A program made the translations under genes and the position numbers. Shown here in pieces: positions 20,762 through 31,858 of a stretch of 64,000 nucleotides of DNA. Origin of the DNA: Kitagawia praeruptora (Eukaryota > Streptophyta > Magnoliopsida > Apiales > Apiaceae); NCBI GenBank assembly GCA_037693485.1, contig CM075354.1:142995001-143059000 (forward strand). Reading direction: 5' to 3'. How positions within the stretch are numbered: the stretch's first letter is position 1; each line of letters opens with the position of its first letter. The notes under the pieces were generated by a model. The model did not search any database. It saw only the letters and a program-made list of their open reading frames with translations, and had not been told where the DNA came from.

Positions 20762-21253
20762 TGTTAGGTCCGGAATAACGTAGAAGGGGGGTTGAATACG
20801 TTATTTAAAAATATTTCGATTTTCGAGATGTGAAAAATGAGGTCAACAACTAAATCGAAATAAAACAATTGGTTCGGGAAAATATCTTTGAACTGATAAA
20901 AAACCAAGGGGTGTTACAACTTCTAATCCAACGGATTAGCTTAAAAACTCGAACACTCCTAAGGATAGTTTAGGCACGAGGACCTTCTATCCGACACTTC
21001 CTGAAAGCGGGCTAAGCCGGCTTTCCTACTAGATGGACTGTCTAGCAGCTTACACAGAGAAGATATTTAAGAGAGAGAGAAAGTTGTGTGTTGAGGTGTG
21101 TTTTGAAATGAAATACAACATGCCTATTTATAGGTTTTCAGAAAATCACTATGCAGTTAATATACGTAACTGATTACGTATATTAAACTGACTATCAAAC
21201 TTTCAACACTGCATTTTTCAATTCAAAGTTTTAAACTTTGATTTTTTAATTCA
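20762..21253 (-). repeat. 3' LTR of F, distal piece
   Basis: It starts TGTTAGGTCCGG on the plus strand and is cut at 21253 by C. The rest of the LTR is 46819-47549, 1,223 bp in total. Minus-strand TATA box TATAAATA at 21125-21132. The copy at 56626-57383 shows the uninterrupted sequence across the C insertion site. Confidence 0.9.
21249..21253. repeat. target site duplication of C, left copy (ATTCA)
   Basis: ATTCA occurs here and at 46814-46818, directly outside the two C LTRs. In the right-hand F LTR copy (57114-57118) it occurs once. Confidence 0.98.
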
Positions 21254-21998
21254 TGTTAGGAATAATTCATAAGTTGTGATGTTAAGAATAGAATTTACAC
21301 ATTATACTTCTTGTAATCCTGATCTTATAAAGGATTTAGCACTGTATTTAGGATTTATGTGTAAGATGGTTATCTGTGTAGTTTAGTCAGGAATGAACAG
21401 TGTATCAGAGACTACATGTCAGGAACAAAGGGCAAATCCTGATGACGGTCCAATACTGATGGTTAATCAGATACTGATGCAGTGTACAGATCCTAATATC
21501 AGTCGTGTTACTGATGATGTCATTATGGATGCTACAGAAACTGGTAAGTGCTATAAAACAGGATCGTTGTTTGAAGAACAAGCAAGAAGATATTATGAAG
21601 GAAAGAGTTTTCTATTAAAGGAAACTATCGACTAGAAGGCAGAACATTGTCATGTATAGATTATATCTTTCTGTTATTAGTTGATAGGTAGCATTATAAA
21701 TACTCTCTCAAACATCATTGTAAAGAGTGTAGCTCGTGAGTCGAACAAGTGAATGTGCGTAGCTCTGTATAAGGTTTGTATTCGAGAGTTCGAAACAAAC
21801 AGAGAGAGAGATTTGTATTGTCAGCAGCTGCTAAAGGTATTGTACACCTTTGGTAGAGTTTGTATTTGATCTTATTAATACAAACAAGAGTTTGATTCAT
21901 TCGTTTATTCTTGTTCATATAATCAAGCAAAAATCAGACACGATTATATAACTTGTATTCAACCCCCCCCCCCCTTCTACAAGTTATTCGAGTTAACA
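21254..21998 (+). repeat. 5' LTR of C (745 bp)
   Basis: TGTTAGGAATAATTC to GAGTTAACA. TATA box TATAAATA at 21695-21702 puts transcription start near 21730. The C-run near the 3' end has 12 C here and 11 in the 3' LTR. The ORF 21393-21635 inside U3 is not kept in B. Confidence 0.97.
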
Positions 21999-22000
21999 AT

Positions 22001-22012
22001 TGGTATCAGAGC
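22001..22012 (+). promoter_or_regulatory. primer binding site of C (initiator Met tRNA)
   Basis: TGGTATCAGAGC, two bases after the LTR. Confidence 0.97.
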
Positions 22013-22047
22013 AGGTTGATTTCGAATAATCATAAAGATCTGCAATC

Positions 22048-24339
22048 ATGTCTGGTTACAAGGATGGGAATACTAAAATTCATATGCTCAAGAGAAACGA
22101 ATATACTCTATGGGAAGTAAAGATGTTGCATCATCTGGAAGCAACAGATCCTGATTATCTTGACAGAATCAGAGATGGACCTTTTGTTCCAACAAAGGTC
22201 GTTGGACAAGCAACTGTTGATGGTGTGGTTGTTCCAGAACATACAGCAGAGAAGCCAAAATCTGAATGGTCAGATAAGGACAAGGAGAATGTTCTCAAAG
22301 ATGCTAAAGTGAGAAACATATTATTCAACAATCTTGATTCTGTTCTCACTAACTATGTTCTCTCTTGTAAAACTGCTAAGGATATATGGGACAATCTTAA
22401 GGTTCACTGTGACGGAACTAAGCCTGTCAGGAAGAATATGAGGACATTACTTATACAACAGTATGAGTACTTTGAATCCAAGTTTGGTGAGTCACTTACT
22501 GATACCTTTGATAGGTTTACAAAACTCATCAATGAGATGGCCATGCAGGGTAAATATTATGACTTGGAGGATATGAATACAAAGTTCATGAAAGCTTTGC
22601 CTGATTTCTACAATGAGAAGATATCTGCGATCGAGGAAGCTAATGATCTGGATGAGATTTCATTAGAGGCAGTATATGGAAAATTGAGAGCTTATGAACT
22701 TGACAAGCAGCAGAAGAAGAGCAGAAGTGAAGGAAAGATGAAGACTATTGCACTTACTGCTCAATCTGAAGTTAAGAAGCTTCCTGAAGAACAGCATGAA
22801 GAGATTGCTGTAAAGAATTCAAGGAAGAAGAAAAGCAAAGAAAGTTCTGAGTCAGAGACTACTGATATAGACTCTGACAACAATGATTCTGAATCTGATA
22901 TGCAAGAACTCTTTGCTATGTTTGCTAAAGCTTTCAAGAAAGGAAGATTCAACAGGAGAAGATTTAGCAAAGGACCTTTTCAAAAGAAGGAGGAGAAGAA
23001 GAGTGACAAAAGCAAAAGTACAATTGTCAAGCTTGATAAGGCCAAGATCAAGTGCTTTAACTGCAGCGAGCTTAGACACTTTGCTAGTGAGTGTAAGAAG
23101 CCTAGGAATTCAGGAAAGGGTAATGCACTTATGGTCACACAGAAGGATTGGGCTGATTCCAGTGACTCTGAAGATGAATTGGATTATGACAACATTGCAT
23201 TGATGGCCAATAGTTCAGACAAACCTGGATCTCCAAAGAAAACTTCTCCATCCTCTGTTAAGGTATCACTTCACTCTCTTGATTCATTTGATAGCTTAAA
23301 TTCTGATGAAATTAGATCTATCCATGCTGAGTTTAAGAATCTTATGACTAATTTTAGAATTCTTACTTGTGAAAGAGATGAACTTAATGTTAAGAATGAT
23401 AAATTAGTTGATAGAAATAATTTTCTTGAATCTGAATTAATTCAAATGGAAGAATACAAGTTAAGTTCTGATAAAGCTAAGCATGATTATAGTGTTATTC
23501 TTGAGGCTTATGACTATGTCAGAAAAGAACTAGAAGAAGAGAGAGATGTGATTAAGACCATTAACAATTCCAGTAAGAAGACAATAGAAATCTTTGAGAG
23601 TGGAATTCGTGGTAAGGTTAATGGTTTAGGTTTTGATAAGGCTAGACAAGAAGAAAAAGTAGCTATTGTCAATGATGATAGTAAGGTAGAAGCTAACACA
23701 TCTAAATCTGAAGGTAAGAAAATTGTTTCTGAACCTAATCATGTTAAATTTGTTGATTCAAAAGGTACCCCTGTTGTACACAAAAGGATTAACAATAGTA
23801 ATTCAGATGAGAAAGTGTTAGAGAAACCTAAGAATGTAAACATAGGGTTTCTGTCTAAGTCTCAATTGAAACAGAGATTAGATGGTCTTTCAGAGTATAG
23901 CAAGATCAAGAGAAATAGGAATGGAAAAGAAGGTATTAACAAAGAGAATAATTACAAGAATGTACCTGATGCACCTAGAAAAAAATGCTATAAGTGTGGA
24001 AATCATAATCATTTGGCCCTAGACTGCAATCAAAAACCTTCTTGGAAAACTGAGTCCAGATTCCCCAAGACTCAGAAAATTCAATACCAACCACAAAAAG
24101 CTTGTTATCATTGTGGTAGTTTACTTCATTCCATTTACATGTGTAGAGAATATCATGAACTGTATTATGACTATTATTCTTTGAAATCTGAAACTCCTAG
24201 TCACAAACAGTTTGTGAGATCAGAGTCTAAAGTTGACTCTGCAACAGGTAAAATAAAAGCAAAATCTTCAAAGTCTGTTGTCTCTAAATCTAGTAAGAAA
24301 GGATCCAATCAAAGTTGGGTCCTAAAAAATTCTAACTAG
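22048..24339 (+). CDS. gag: copia Gag polyprotein of element C (763 aa), intact
   Basis: It encodes the capsid and nucleocapsid protein that packages element RNA in cytoplasmic particles. It opens with ATG 22048, 36 bases after the primer site. Residues 1 to about 240 form the copia-type Gag (ESLTDTFDRFTKLINEMAM is typical). A Lys/Ser/Glu-rich part follows, then zinc knuckle 1 at residues 336-349 (CFNCSELRHFASEC, with Arg where B has the usual Gly), a coiled-coil-like charged region (about 430-520), and two further knuckles at 647-660 and 686-699. Three CCHC knuckles is unusual; element E has one. The stop TAG (24337-24339) precedes pol, which lies in the -1 frame. By eye this is the only open copia gene in the window. 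Confidence 0.93.
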   Translation: MSGYKDGNTKIHMLKRNEYTLWEVKMLHHLEATDPDYLDRIRDGPFVPTKVVGQATVDGVVVPEHTAEKPKSEWSDKDKENVLKDAKVRNILFNNLDSVLTNYVLSCKTAKDIWDNLKVHCDGTKPVRKNMRTLLIQQYEYFESKFGESLTDTFDRFTKLINEMAMQGKYYDLEDMNTKFMKALPDFYNEKISAIEEANDLDEISLEAVYGKLRAYELDKQQKKSRSEGKMKTIALTAQSEVKKLPEEQHEEIAVKNSRKKKSKESSESETTDIDSDNNDSESDMQELFAMFAKAFKKGRFNRRRFSKGPFQKKEEKKSDKSKSTIVKLDKAKIKCFNCSELRHFASECKKPRNSGKGNALMVTQKDWADSSDSEDELDYDNIALMANSSDKPGSPKKTSPSSVKVSLHSLDSFDSLNSDEIRSIHAEFKNLMTNFRILTCERDELNVKNDKLVDRNNFLESELIQMEEYKLSSDKAKHDYSVILEAYDYVRKELEEERDVIKTINNSSKKTIEIFESGIRGKVNGLGFDKARQEEKVAIVNDDSKVEANTSKSEGKKIVSEPNHVKFVDSKGTPVVHKRINNSNSDEKVLEKPKNVNIGFLSKSQLKQRLDGLSEYSKIKRNRNGKEGINKENNYKNVPDAPRKKCYKCGNHNHLALDCNQKPSWKTESRFPKTQKIQYQPQKACYHCGSLLHSIYMCREYHELYYDYYSLKSETPSHKQFVRSESKVDSATGKIKAKSSKSVVSKSSKKGSNQSWVLKNSN

Positions 24340-24342
24340 TTA

Positions 24343-24356
24343 CTTTTTGTTTGCAG
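24343..24356 (+). promoter_or_regulatory. splice-acceptor-like site at gag/pol junction (C)
   Basis: CTTTTTGTTTGCAG then GG lies between the gag stop and the first pol codons, and pol's frame has no ATG there. The same site occurs in B and, with different bases upstream, in F. Confidence 0.4.
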
Positions 24357-27300
24357 GGCACAGGAAAGAAGCATTCAATTATCTTGGACAGTGGATGCTC
24401 TGGACATATGACTGGAAAGAAGTCCCTGCTTACAAAGTTTGAGAGGAAAGCTGGCCCAGTAATATCTTTTGGAGATGGCAACAAAGGAGAAACTCTGGGA
24501 TATGGCTCAATTGTTTTGGGGAATGTCATCATAGAAAATGTAGCACTGGTTGAAGGCTTGAAACATACTCTTTTAAGCATAAGTCAACTGGGTGATAAAG
24601 GTTACAAATCAATCTTTGACAGAGAAGGATGCAAAATCTTGAATATGCAGAATGGAGACATTGTTCTAACTGGTCAAAGACATGGTAACATATATGAAGC
24701 CAGCTTAAGTGATAAATCTAAAGGAATTGTTAGATGTCTCTACAGCAAAGCAACAAGTGATGAAAGCTGGAATTGGCAAAAGAAGCTCTCACATCTTAAT
24801 TTCAAGAAGCTTAATCAACTTGTTAAGTACAATTTGGTGAGAGGCCTAGCACAGGCAAATTTTGTGCAAGATGGACTTTGTGATGCATGTCAGCTTGGAA
24901 AGCAAAGAAGAACCACTTTCAAGAGCAAGACTGAAAATTCAATTACTGAACCATTTCACATGCTACATCTTGATCTGTTTGGTCCAGTAAACATTATGTC
25001 TATCAGCAAGAAAAGATATGCTCTAGTTATGGTGGATGATTTCACAAGGTTCACATGGGTGTTCTTTCTACACAAGAAGGATGAAGCTCCTCAGCAAATC
25101 ATTGAACTCATCAAGAATATTCATAATAACTCTGAGTACAAAGTCAAGGTACTTAGAAGTGACAATGGTACAGAATTCAAGAATTCTACAATGGAGGGGT
25201 TTTGTGCAGACAATGGAATTACTCAACAGTTTTCTGCACCTGGTACACCTCAACAGAATGGTGTAGTGGAAAGAAAGAACAGGACTCTCATAGAGGCAGC
25301 AAGAACCATGCTTGCAGATGCAAAACTTCCAACCTACTTTTGGGCAGAAGCTATTAACACTGCATGTTTCACTCAGAACTGTACCTTGGTAAATAGTCAT
25401 GGAAAAACTCCCTATGAGATGATCAAAGGAAAGAAACCAAGTGTGAAATATTTTCACATCTTTGGATGCAAATGCTATGTCCTAAAAGTTCATCCAGAAC
25501 AACTTGGAAAATTTGAAGCCAAATCGGATGAAGCAATTTTTCTAGGATATTCAGCATTTAAGGCCTTCAAAGTTTATAATCTCAGAACTCACGTTGTTAT
25601 GGAATCAATTCATGTTGCATTTGATGATAAGAAATTTGGAATTTTGCAAACTAATGAAAGCCATGACAAATTGGAATTTGAAAATCTGAAGAATTCTGAG
25701 ATACTCTCAAGTGATGATGAAGGTTCTTCTGAAGGAATTTCTATTGTTTCTCAAAGGAATGCTACTGTTGAGGGGGAGCAAATAAATCAGAGAGAACACA
25801 GTGATGATCAGGAGCAGACTAGTCTTTCAGAATCTATTCCATCAGGAATTAACGTTTCAGAGTCTACTCCATCAGGAACTGACCTTTCAGAGTCTACTGA
25901 GGAAAGATCAGTAACTAGCAGCAATATGGAATCTACTGATTCTATTGATCAAAGGAGAGTTTTTGAAGGTAGAGAGAATTCTTCTACAAGGGATACCACT
26001 AACTTAGGGGGAGAGACTAGCAGAGTTAATCTACCACCTGTTAGAAAATGGACAAAGGATCATACTGAAGATTTGATAATTGGTGATCCAAATAGTGGTG
26101 TTCGAACTAGAAGATAAATTCAAAATGAATGCTTGTATAGTTGCTTTCTCTCAAAGAATGAACCTAAGAAGGTTGAAGAAGCCTTACAGGATCCTGATTG
26201 GGTAATTGCAATGCAGGAGGAGTTAAATGAGTTTGAGAGAAACAAAGTTTGGAAACTGGTACCAAGACCTAAAGATAGATCTATTGTTGGCGCAAAATGG
26301 GTTTTCAGAAACAAGCTAGATGAATCTGGTATGATTGTAAGAAACAAAGCAAGACTGGTGGCCAAGGGTTATTCTCAGGAAGAAGGCATTGATTATGATG
26401 AGACCTTTGCACCTGTAGCAAGATTTGAAGCAATCAGAATGTTTCTTGCATTTGCAGCTCATTCAAAATTCAAGGTATACCAGATGGATGTAAAGAGTGC
26501 TTTTCTAAATGGCAAACTTGATGAAGAAGTGTATGTAGAACAGCCACCTGGATTTGTTGATCCAAAGTTTCCAAATCATGTCTACAAACTTGACAAGGCA
26601 CTCTATGGACTAAAGCAGGCACCAAGAGCATGGTATGAGACTTTGTCTAAATTTCTTCTTGAAAATGGCTTCACAAGAGGTACAATTGACAAAACTCTAT
26701 TCTTTAGAAAGATAAAAGGTGAATTGCTTTTAGTTCAAGTTTATGTTGATGATATTATTTTTGGTTCTGCTAATGAAAAGTTGTGTGCTAAGTTTAGCAA
26801 GCTTATGCAGTCTAAGTATCAGATGAGCATGATGGGTGAACTAAATTATTTCTTAGGCTTGCAGGTCAAACAGACTGAGACTGGTATTTTCATTAATCAG
26901 TCAAAGTATATCAAAGATCTTTTAAGAAGGTTTTACTTTCAAGACTGTGCAGTTGCAAAAACACCCATGGCAACAGCCACTAAACTAGACTCTGATCCTA
27001 AAGGAAAGAGTGTGGATAATACTAGTTATAGAGGCATGATAGGCTCATTGTTATATCTAACTGCAAGTAGGCCAGATATAATGTTTTCTACCTGTTTATG
27101 TGCTAGATTCCAAAGTGATCCTAAGGAATCTCATTTAATTGCTGTGAAGAGAATTTTTAGATATCTCAAAGGAACTCCAAATCTTGGTTTGTGGTATCCT
27201 AGAGAATCTGATTTCTTTCTAATTGGCTATTCAGGCTCTGATTATGCAGGGTGTAAGATAGACAGGAAAAGCACTACAGGTACATGTCAATTTTTGGGAA

Positions 27301-27683
27301 ATAGATTGATTTCTTGGGCAAGCAAGAAGCAACAATCTGTTTCAACCTCAACTGCAGAAGCTGAGTACATAGCAGCAGGCAGTTGTTGTGCACAGCTCCT
27401 TTGGATAAGAAATCAGTTGCTGGATTATGGTATGACACTTAGTAATATTCCTATGTTTTGTGATAATACTAGTGCTATTAAAATTGCAGAAAATCCAGTT
27501 CAACATTCAAGGACTAAGCACATTGATGTCAGATATCATTTTATTAGAGAACATATTGAGAATGGTACTGTGGAACTTCATTTTGTTCCTACTGACAAAT
27601 AGCTTGCAGATATTCTAACTAAACCACTTGATGAGACTACATTCAGTAGACTAGTAAGTGAGTTAGGAATGTTAAATTTTTAG
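24351..27683 (+). pseudogene. pol: copia pol of element C, two nonsense codons
   Basis: One frame of 1,111 codons with TAA at 26115-26117 (B has TCA) and TAG at 27600-27602 (B has CAG). Order of domains: protease (LDSGCSGHMTG near 24383), integrase HHCC finger and core with LDLFGP, RSDNGTEFKN and GVVERKNRTL, Ser-rich linker with VEGEQ and two GGGGGAG tracts, RT with YVDDIIFG, and RNase H. The RNase H motif usually read YSDSDYAG is YSGSDYAG here, so the first acidic residue is lost. The protein would make cDNA and integrate it. It starts in the -1 frame relative to gag without an ATG. Confidence 0.93.
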
Positions 27684-28236
27684 ATCTTTAACATCTGCAA
27701 AAGTAGCAAGGTATGTTGTTCTTAGCTTATAGACTTGATATTCCTGTCAGGATCTATATTTGATTGTTAAATGCTTTAGCTATAACACTTTGCCTTGATA
27801 AATTTCAGTATGATAGACTTGTTAATAATCATCAGGATTAGATTTGTTATCAGGATGCTGACGTCATCAGTATTGTGTCAGTATCAGGATTATGAAAATT
27901 GTTTCAGATCCTGACGTTTACTTTGTGTAGTAATCTAATTCTGTGATGTGTTAAGTCTATGCTAGCAAGTTTTAATATTTGCATACTGATAATTTATACA
28001 TCATTCAAAAATCAAAAGACAAGCAGATAACAAGAAACTGTATTTTCATTAATAGAAATCATTACATGGAAATGAAATACAACATCTTTTTGTCTAAATT
28101 TCTATTGATAATTCTATACTTGTCTATTGATATCAACTCTGAGGTACAGGACAAGGAGCATCTCAAGAAATTCATCAGGGGATGAAAACCTCGTTTGCTC
28201 TTGGATTCCTTGTCTGGGCGACTTGAATGAGAGCAG
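27684..28236. other. post-pol spacer of C
   Basis: No sense gene. It is dense in CTGAT words and has TGACGTCA at 27859-27866. On the minus strand it would be the 3' end of the antisense unit (ATTAATGAAAATACAG near 28037-28052). Confidence 0.5.
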
Positions 28237-28506
28237 CTAACTTAAATGAATAGCATCTCCATCAAGATCAACCTCAGACTCTCGGCCAAATTCTTCATCC
28301 TCAAGCCTTGAGGAGGTTAGGGGAAGATTGTATCCAACAGATGGATGTTATAGGAGAAACCTCTGGATATTTTCGAAAACCAATCTATTCATGATTAGTT
28401 CGATGAGAAGAGTCATTTGTTCAAAGAGATGATCAAGAACAGGATGTTCATCGATCAAGAAAAATCTGGAAAATGGGTTTGAAGGGATTTTTGGTTTGAG
28501 AAGCAT
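28237..28506 (-). pseudogene. antisense small ORF of element C, one nonsense codon
   Basis: This is the counterpart of 8558-8827 in B, with the same start, length (90 codons with stop) and final IHLS-stop. It keeps DHLFEQMTLLIELIMNRL and LEDEEFGRESEVDLDGDA. A TAA at 28348-28350 (codon 53) replaces the GAA of B. It runs against the element and diverges from the third ORF at 29161. Most differences from B change amino acids, so there is no sign of strong protein constraint. Confidence 0.45.
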
Positions 28507-29160
28507 TGTTGAGAAGAAAAGAAATTGAAAGGTTATGGAGAATGGCATAAGGCGTCTGGTTCTTTTAAAGAAAGACGTGAGAAGCTGAGCAGTCACTTGG
28601 AAGTTTTAATGAAGTCAAATGCTAATTATTGCATGTGACTGTATTTCTTGTTTCAAGAAATATTGAAAATATCTAACCAATTGATTTTTGTTCAGATTAA
28701 TTGTTTATTTCTTTTTCAGATAAAAGAAAAATGCCACGTGGAAAACTCCATATTAAGTCTCTGATGATATTGGTCAGGATTTCATGTGTGACCATCAGGA
28801 TTTGAAAATTATATTTTTAAATCACATTGCATTTTGTGATTATTTTGATGAGAGGTCATCAGGAAAAGGAAGCTGATCAGTATTGCTTATTTATACCCTG
28901 ATTTATTTCATGAAAAATCAATTTTGGATTTTATTTTCCAAAAATCGTGGGTAACCGCATTTTTCAGGGACTGACACCTGTCAATCTACGTGTCAACGTG
29001 GGATAGTGGTCTGAAAGATTTGTGAAATATTTTTGTTTTGAAACTCTAATCGTGTAATTGCTTTCTCTAATCTTACATTCTCTAAAGCAAAAATCACTCT
29101 TGAGTTTTCAAAATCACTAATCCATTTCAAGAATTTTTCAAGTTTCTTTTTAGATCAAAA
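28507..29160. promoter_or_regulatory. divergent spacer between antisense ORF and third ORF (C)
   Basis: 654 noncoding bases between divergent ATGs at 28506 (minus) and 29161 (plus). On the minus strand there is a TTTCTTTAAAAGA near 28557-28570. On the plus strand the last 100 bases are rich in CT and AAA, like a plant 5' leader. The phrase CTGACACCTGT near 28970 also occurs in the equivalent gap of A (near 2325). Confidence 0.35.
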
Positions 29161-30787
29161 ATGGCAGCTCAGAGAAGATTACCTAAATCAGTAGCCTTCA
29201 AGTTTGGTGACTTTGATTTTATGACAAACAATCATATTGCAGCTATCACCAACAAGGAAGGAGTATCATCTGATTTTCATCCAATCATGGACTTTCTAGC
29301 GTATGGACCATTAAGTTATGCATTGACAGCATCTCCACAGATTAATCAAGTAGCTGTTTCACAAGCTTGGAAGAATGCTGAGGTAATTGATTCTACTTAG
29401 AGTCAATCAGGTAAGATTGTTCTACATTTAGGACAAGATTCATTTGACATTACTGAATCTGTTGTTAGTTCAGTACTTTGCTTACCTGTTACTGATAGTT
29501 ATGAGAATGTACCATCTGATGATAATATAAGAACTATGTTGTCTGAATTAGGTTATAGTGGACCTCTAGATAACATGAGCCAGTTGAATAGGTCTTTTCT
29601 TAGAAAGGAATGGTCTTTTTACTTTGATCAAATTGCTAAATGTTTTACTGGCAAATGTAGTTCTTTTCAGCAAATTACTTCTGTTACATCACATATTGCT
29701 TATAGTTTGCTTTATGACAGAGTAATTAACATTGGTCATATTATCTTAAGTCAGATGAGTATTAAACTTGGGTTAAGAGATCAAAACAGGAAAATGGTTT
29801 ATTATCATAGATTTATGCAATTGTTTATTAACCATTTTATTCCTGATGTTGAAACTAGATTTGGTAGAGAACATTGTGTTTCTTCTTATGAACAGCAAAA
29901 GAGAATTTTCTCTGACATTACAAAGAAGGACAATGAAAAGAATCTAGATGAAATACCTGCAATTCATTATCCATATCATGTTCAGGTAATTCTTAAAACT
30001 CATCTTCCTACTTTCTACAATTCTTCTTTCTTTTGTGGTGAAATGGCTCAGGAATCTCAATTGGAGGAGAACCCACCTGTGTCTACCCAAGTAGCCCAAA
30101 ACATTATAGTCTCTGAAACAATTCAAGAACCAAATTTTGATCCACATCCTATTGTTTCAAAGAAACCAACCTCTGGTGTTTCTCAAAAGACATCAGTTGT
30201 AAGGAAGAGAAGGTTTGTTGTGTCAAGTAGTAGTAGTAATTCTAGTGAAGATGATGATGATTTAACTCTTGCTGAGAGAGCAGAATTGAAGGCTGCAATT
30301 CAACTTTCTTTGTTAGTACAAAGAGATGAAAAACCTAGTCACAGCCAGGCTACAGTCTCTCAAAAGGCTGTAGTTCTTAAAAAGGGAAAACAGTTACTAG
30401 ATACTGACTCTCAAAAGACTGTGTCTATTGAAAAAAGATCTCATCCCAAGATCACTTCTGTGTCTACACCTCTTGAGTCTTCTCAGGATAAATCTTTTGC
30501 TCACTATATCAGGAGAACAAGGAGAAAGATTCAATTGTCACCTACACACACAGAGTCTAGTCCAACTAATATCATACAGGTTTCTACAAATCAAGCTACA
30601 TCTATGTCAGTATTTGACAAGAGAGATCTGGATATTGATTCTTCATGGGAAACTACATTATCATACAGACTGGCTATGGGACTAATTTCTCTAAAAGTGA
30701 AGTTGTCAAGGCCTGTTCTAGACTTTATGGTTGAAAGAGTACCAAAACTTTTATTTCCAGATGAATATGGACTTCTACATCAAAGAC
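29161..30787 (+). pseudogene. third ORF of element C, part 1 (split by E)
   Basis: The frame begins with ATG 29161 and has one TAG at 29398-29400; otherwise it is open to the E insertion at 30787. The N-terminal domain shared with A, E and F is centred on RKEWSFYFDQIAKCF near residue 150. After it comes a Ser-rich region with an acidic run and the UIM-like helix LKAAIQLSL (30286-30312). Part 2 resumes in frame at 44150 once E and one AAGAC copy are discounted, giving about 1,106 codons overall. No signal peptide or membrane span is visible, so the name env-like would refer to position only. Confidence 0.8.
30783..30787. repeat. target site duplication of E, left copy (AAGAC)
   Basis: AAGAC is repeated at 44145-44149, immediately outside E. 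Confidence 0.98.
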
Positions 30788-31844
30788 TGAAAGTCAGAGT
30801 GTGTAAACTTGTAACACTATAACTAATGTAACTCAATTAAAAGAAAAGATACTTAACCAGAAGACAATCAAGAACAAGAAGTCACAAGAAATCAACACTA
30901 TATGAAGACAAGGTAATTGATACAATTGAACATGTTAACTATGATCAAGCCAAGAAGAAATCATTAAGAGAAGTTCAATTCAAAGTTGTTCATGCCTCAG
31001 TGATTTGAGAATTCGAGAATCAAGATCATAACTATCAGTATCAACAAAACCAATTGATTTCAAGTGAACAAGAAGGAAAGCAAATATTGGAAAGCCAAGT
31101 TTCTAAGTGAATATGGTAATTTATTCAAGAAGCAGAAACACTATCAAGACTAGTCACTTATGAACCAGACCAGTGCATCAAGTGTCAGGACATTGATAGC
31201 AAGTTTATGTCAGTAATAAAGATTCATGTTCAAGAGCTTGCTGAAGAATAAAGAAGACATGAAGATATCACAAGCTCAAGATGTGCATTGAAGTTTCAAG
31301 TTGAAGACCAGAATATTTTCGAAGTACTAAATGTTCTGGATGGCCAAGTAGAATATTTCTAAGTAGAAGTTCGACTTAGAAATTTCGAGATGGCTAAGTA
31401 GAAATTCTCAAGTAGAAGTTCTACTTAGAGTGCAGCTTCAACATGACACATGGCATCTTCTGATTGGCAGATTTCCAAGCTTTCAAGATAAGGCAAGATT
31501 TATGTGGACATCATTGGGCCACGTACATCTTAGTCTTTGAAGACTACAGGACATAGATTACATGTAGTGTAAATAGAAGCACTTGTGTAATGTTTTAAGT
31601 TAGTGAGCAATATTAAGAAAACACAAGAAAAAGAGAGAGAGTACATTCACAGAGCTTAGAATCATTCACTTCTCTCTGAACTTCTGTTATACTTTGTAAT
31701 GAATGTTGTAGCAACCTTTTCAAGTTATATATAAAGAAATATATTCCTTGAATCTGCGTGTTCATTTATTGCATCGTATTTATTGCTTCTCATATTCGAA
31801 AAGTTGTATTCACCCCCCCCTCTACAACACATTTGGACCTAACA
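30788..31844 (+). repeat. 5' LTR of E (1,057 bp)
   Basis: TGAAAGTCAGAG to GGACCTAACA. Around 31345-31430 it repeats AAGTAGAA/TTCGACTTAG words that recur in the leader. The TATA box position reads TGTAAATA, unlike the 3' LTR. Confidence 0.98.
31568..31575 (+). promoter_or_regulatory. altered TATA box in the 5' LTR of E
   Basis: TGTAAATA here versus TATAAATA at 43868-43875 in the 3' LTR; B, C, F, G and H also have TATAAATA. The LTRs were identical at insertion, so this is probably a later A-to-G change that weakens E's own promoter. Confidence 0.7.
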
Positions 31845-31846
31845 AT

Positions 31847-31858
31847 TGGTATCAGAGC
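31847..31858 (+). promoter_or_regulatory. primer binding site of E (initiator Met tRNA)
   Basis: TGGTATCAGAGC, two bases after the LTR. Confidence 0.97.

Noticed and set aside
21393..21635. 80-aa ORF in both LTRs of C (also 46209-46451)
   Set aside because: It lies in U3 and the homologous LTR of B has a frameshift and stop; both C copies are identical only because they are LTRs.
31345..31430. Heat-shock element cluster in the E LTR
   Set aside because: Only single GAAnnTTC matches (for example GAAATTTC) were found; most near-matches have the wrong spacing.
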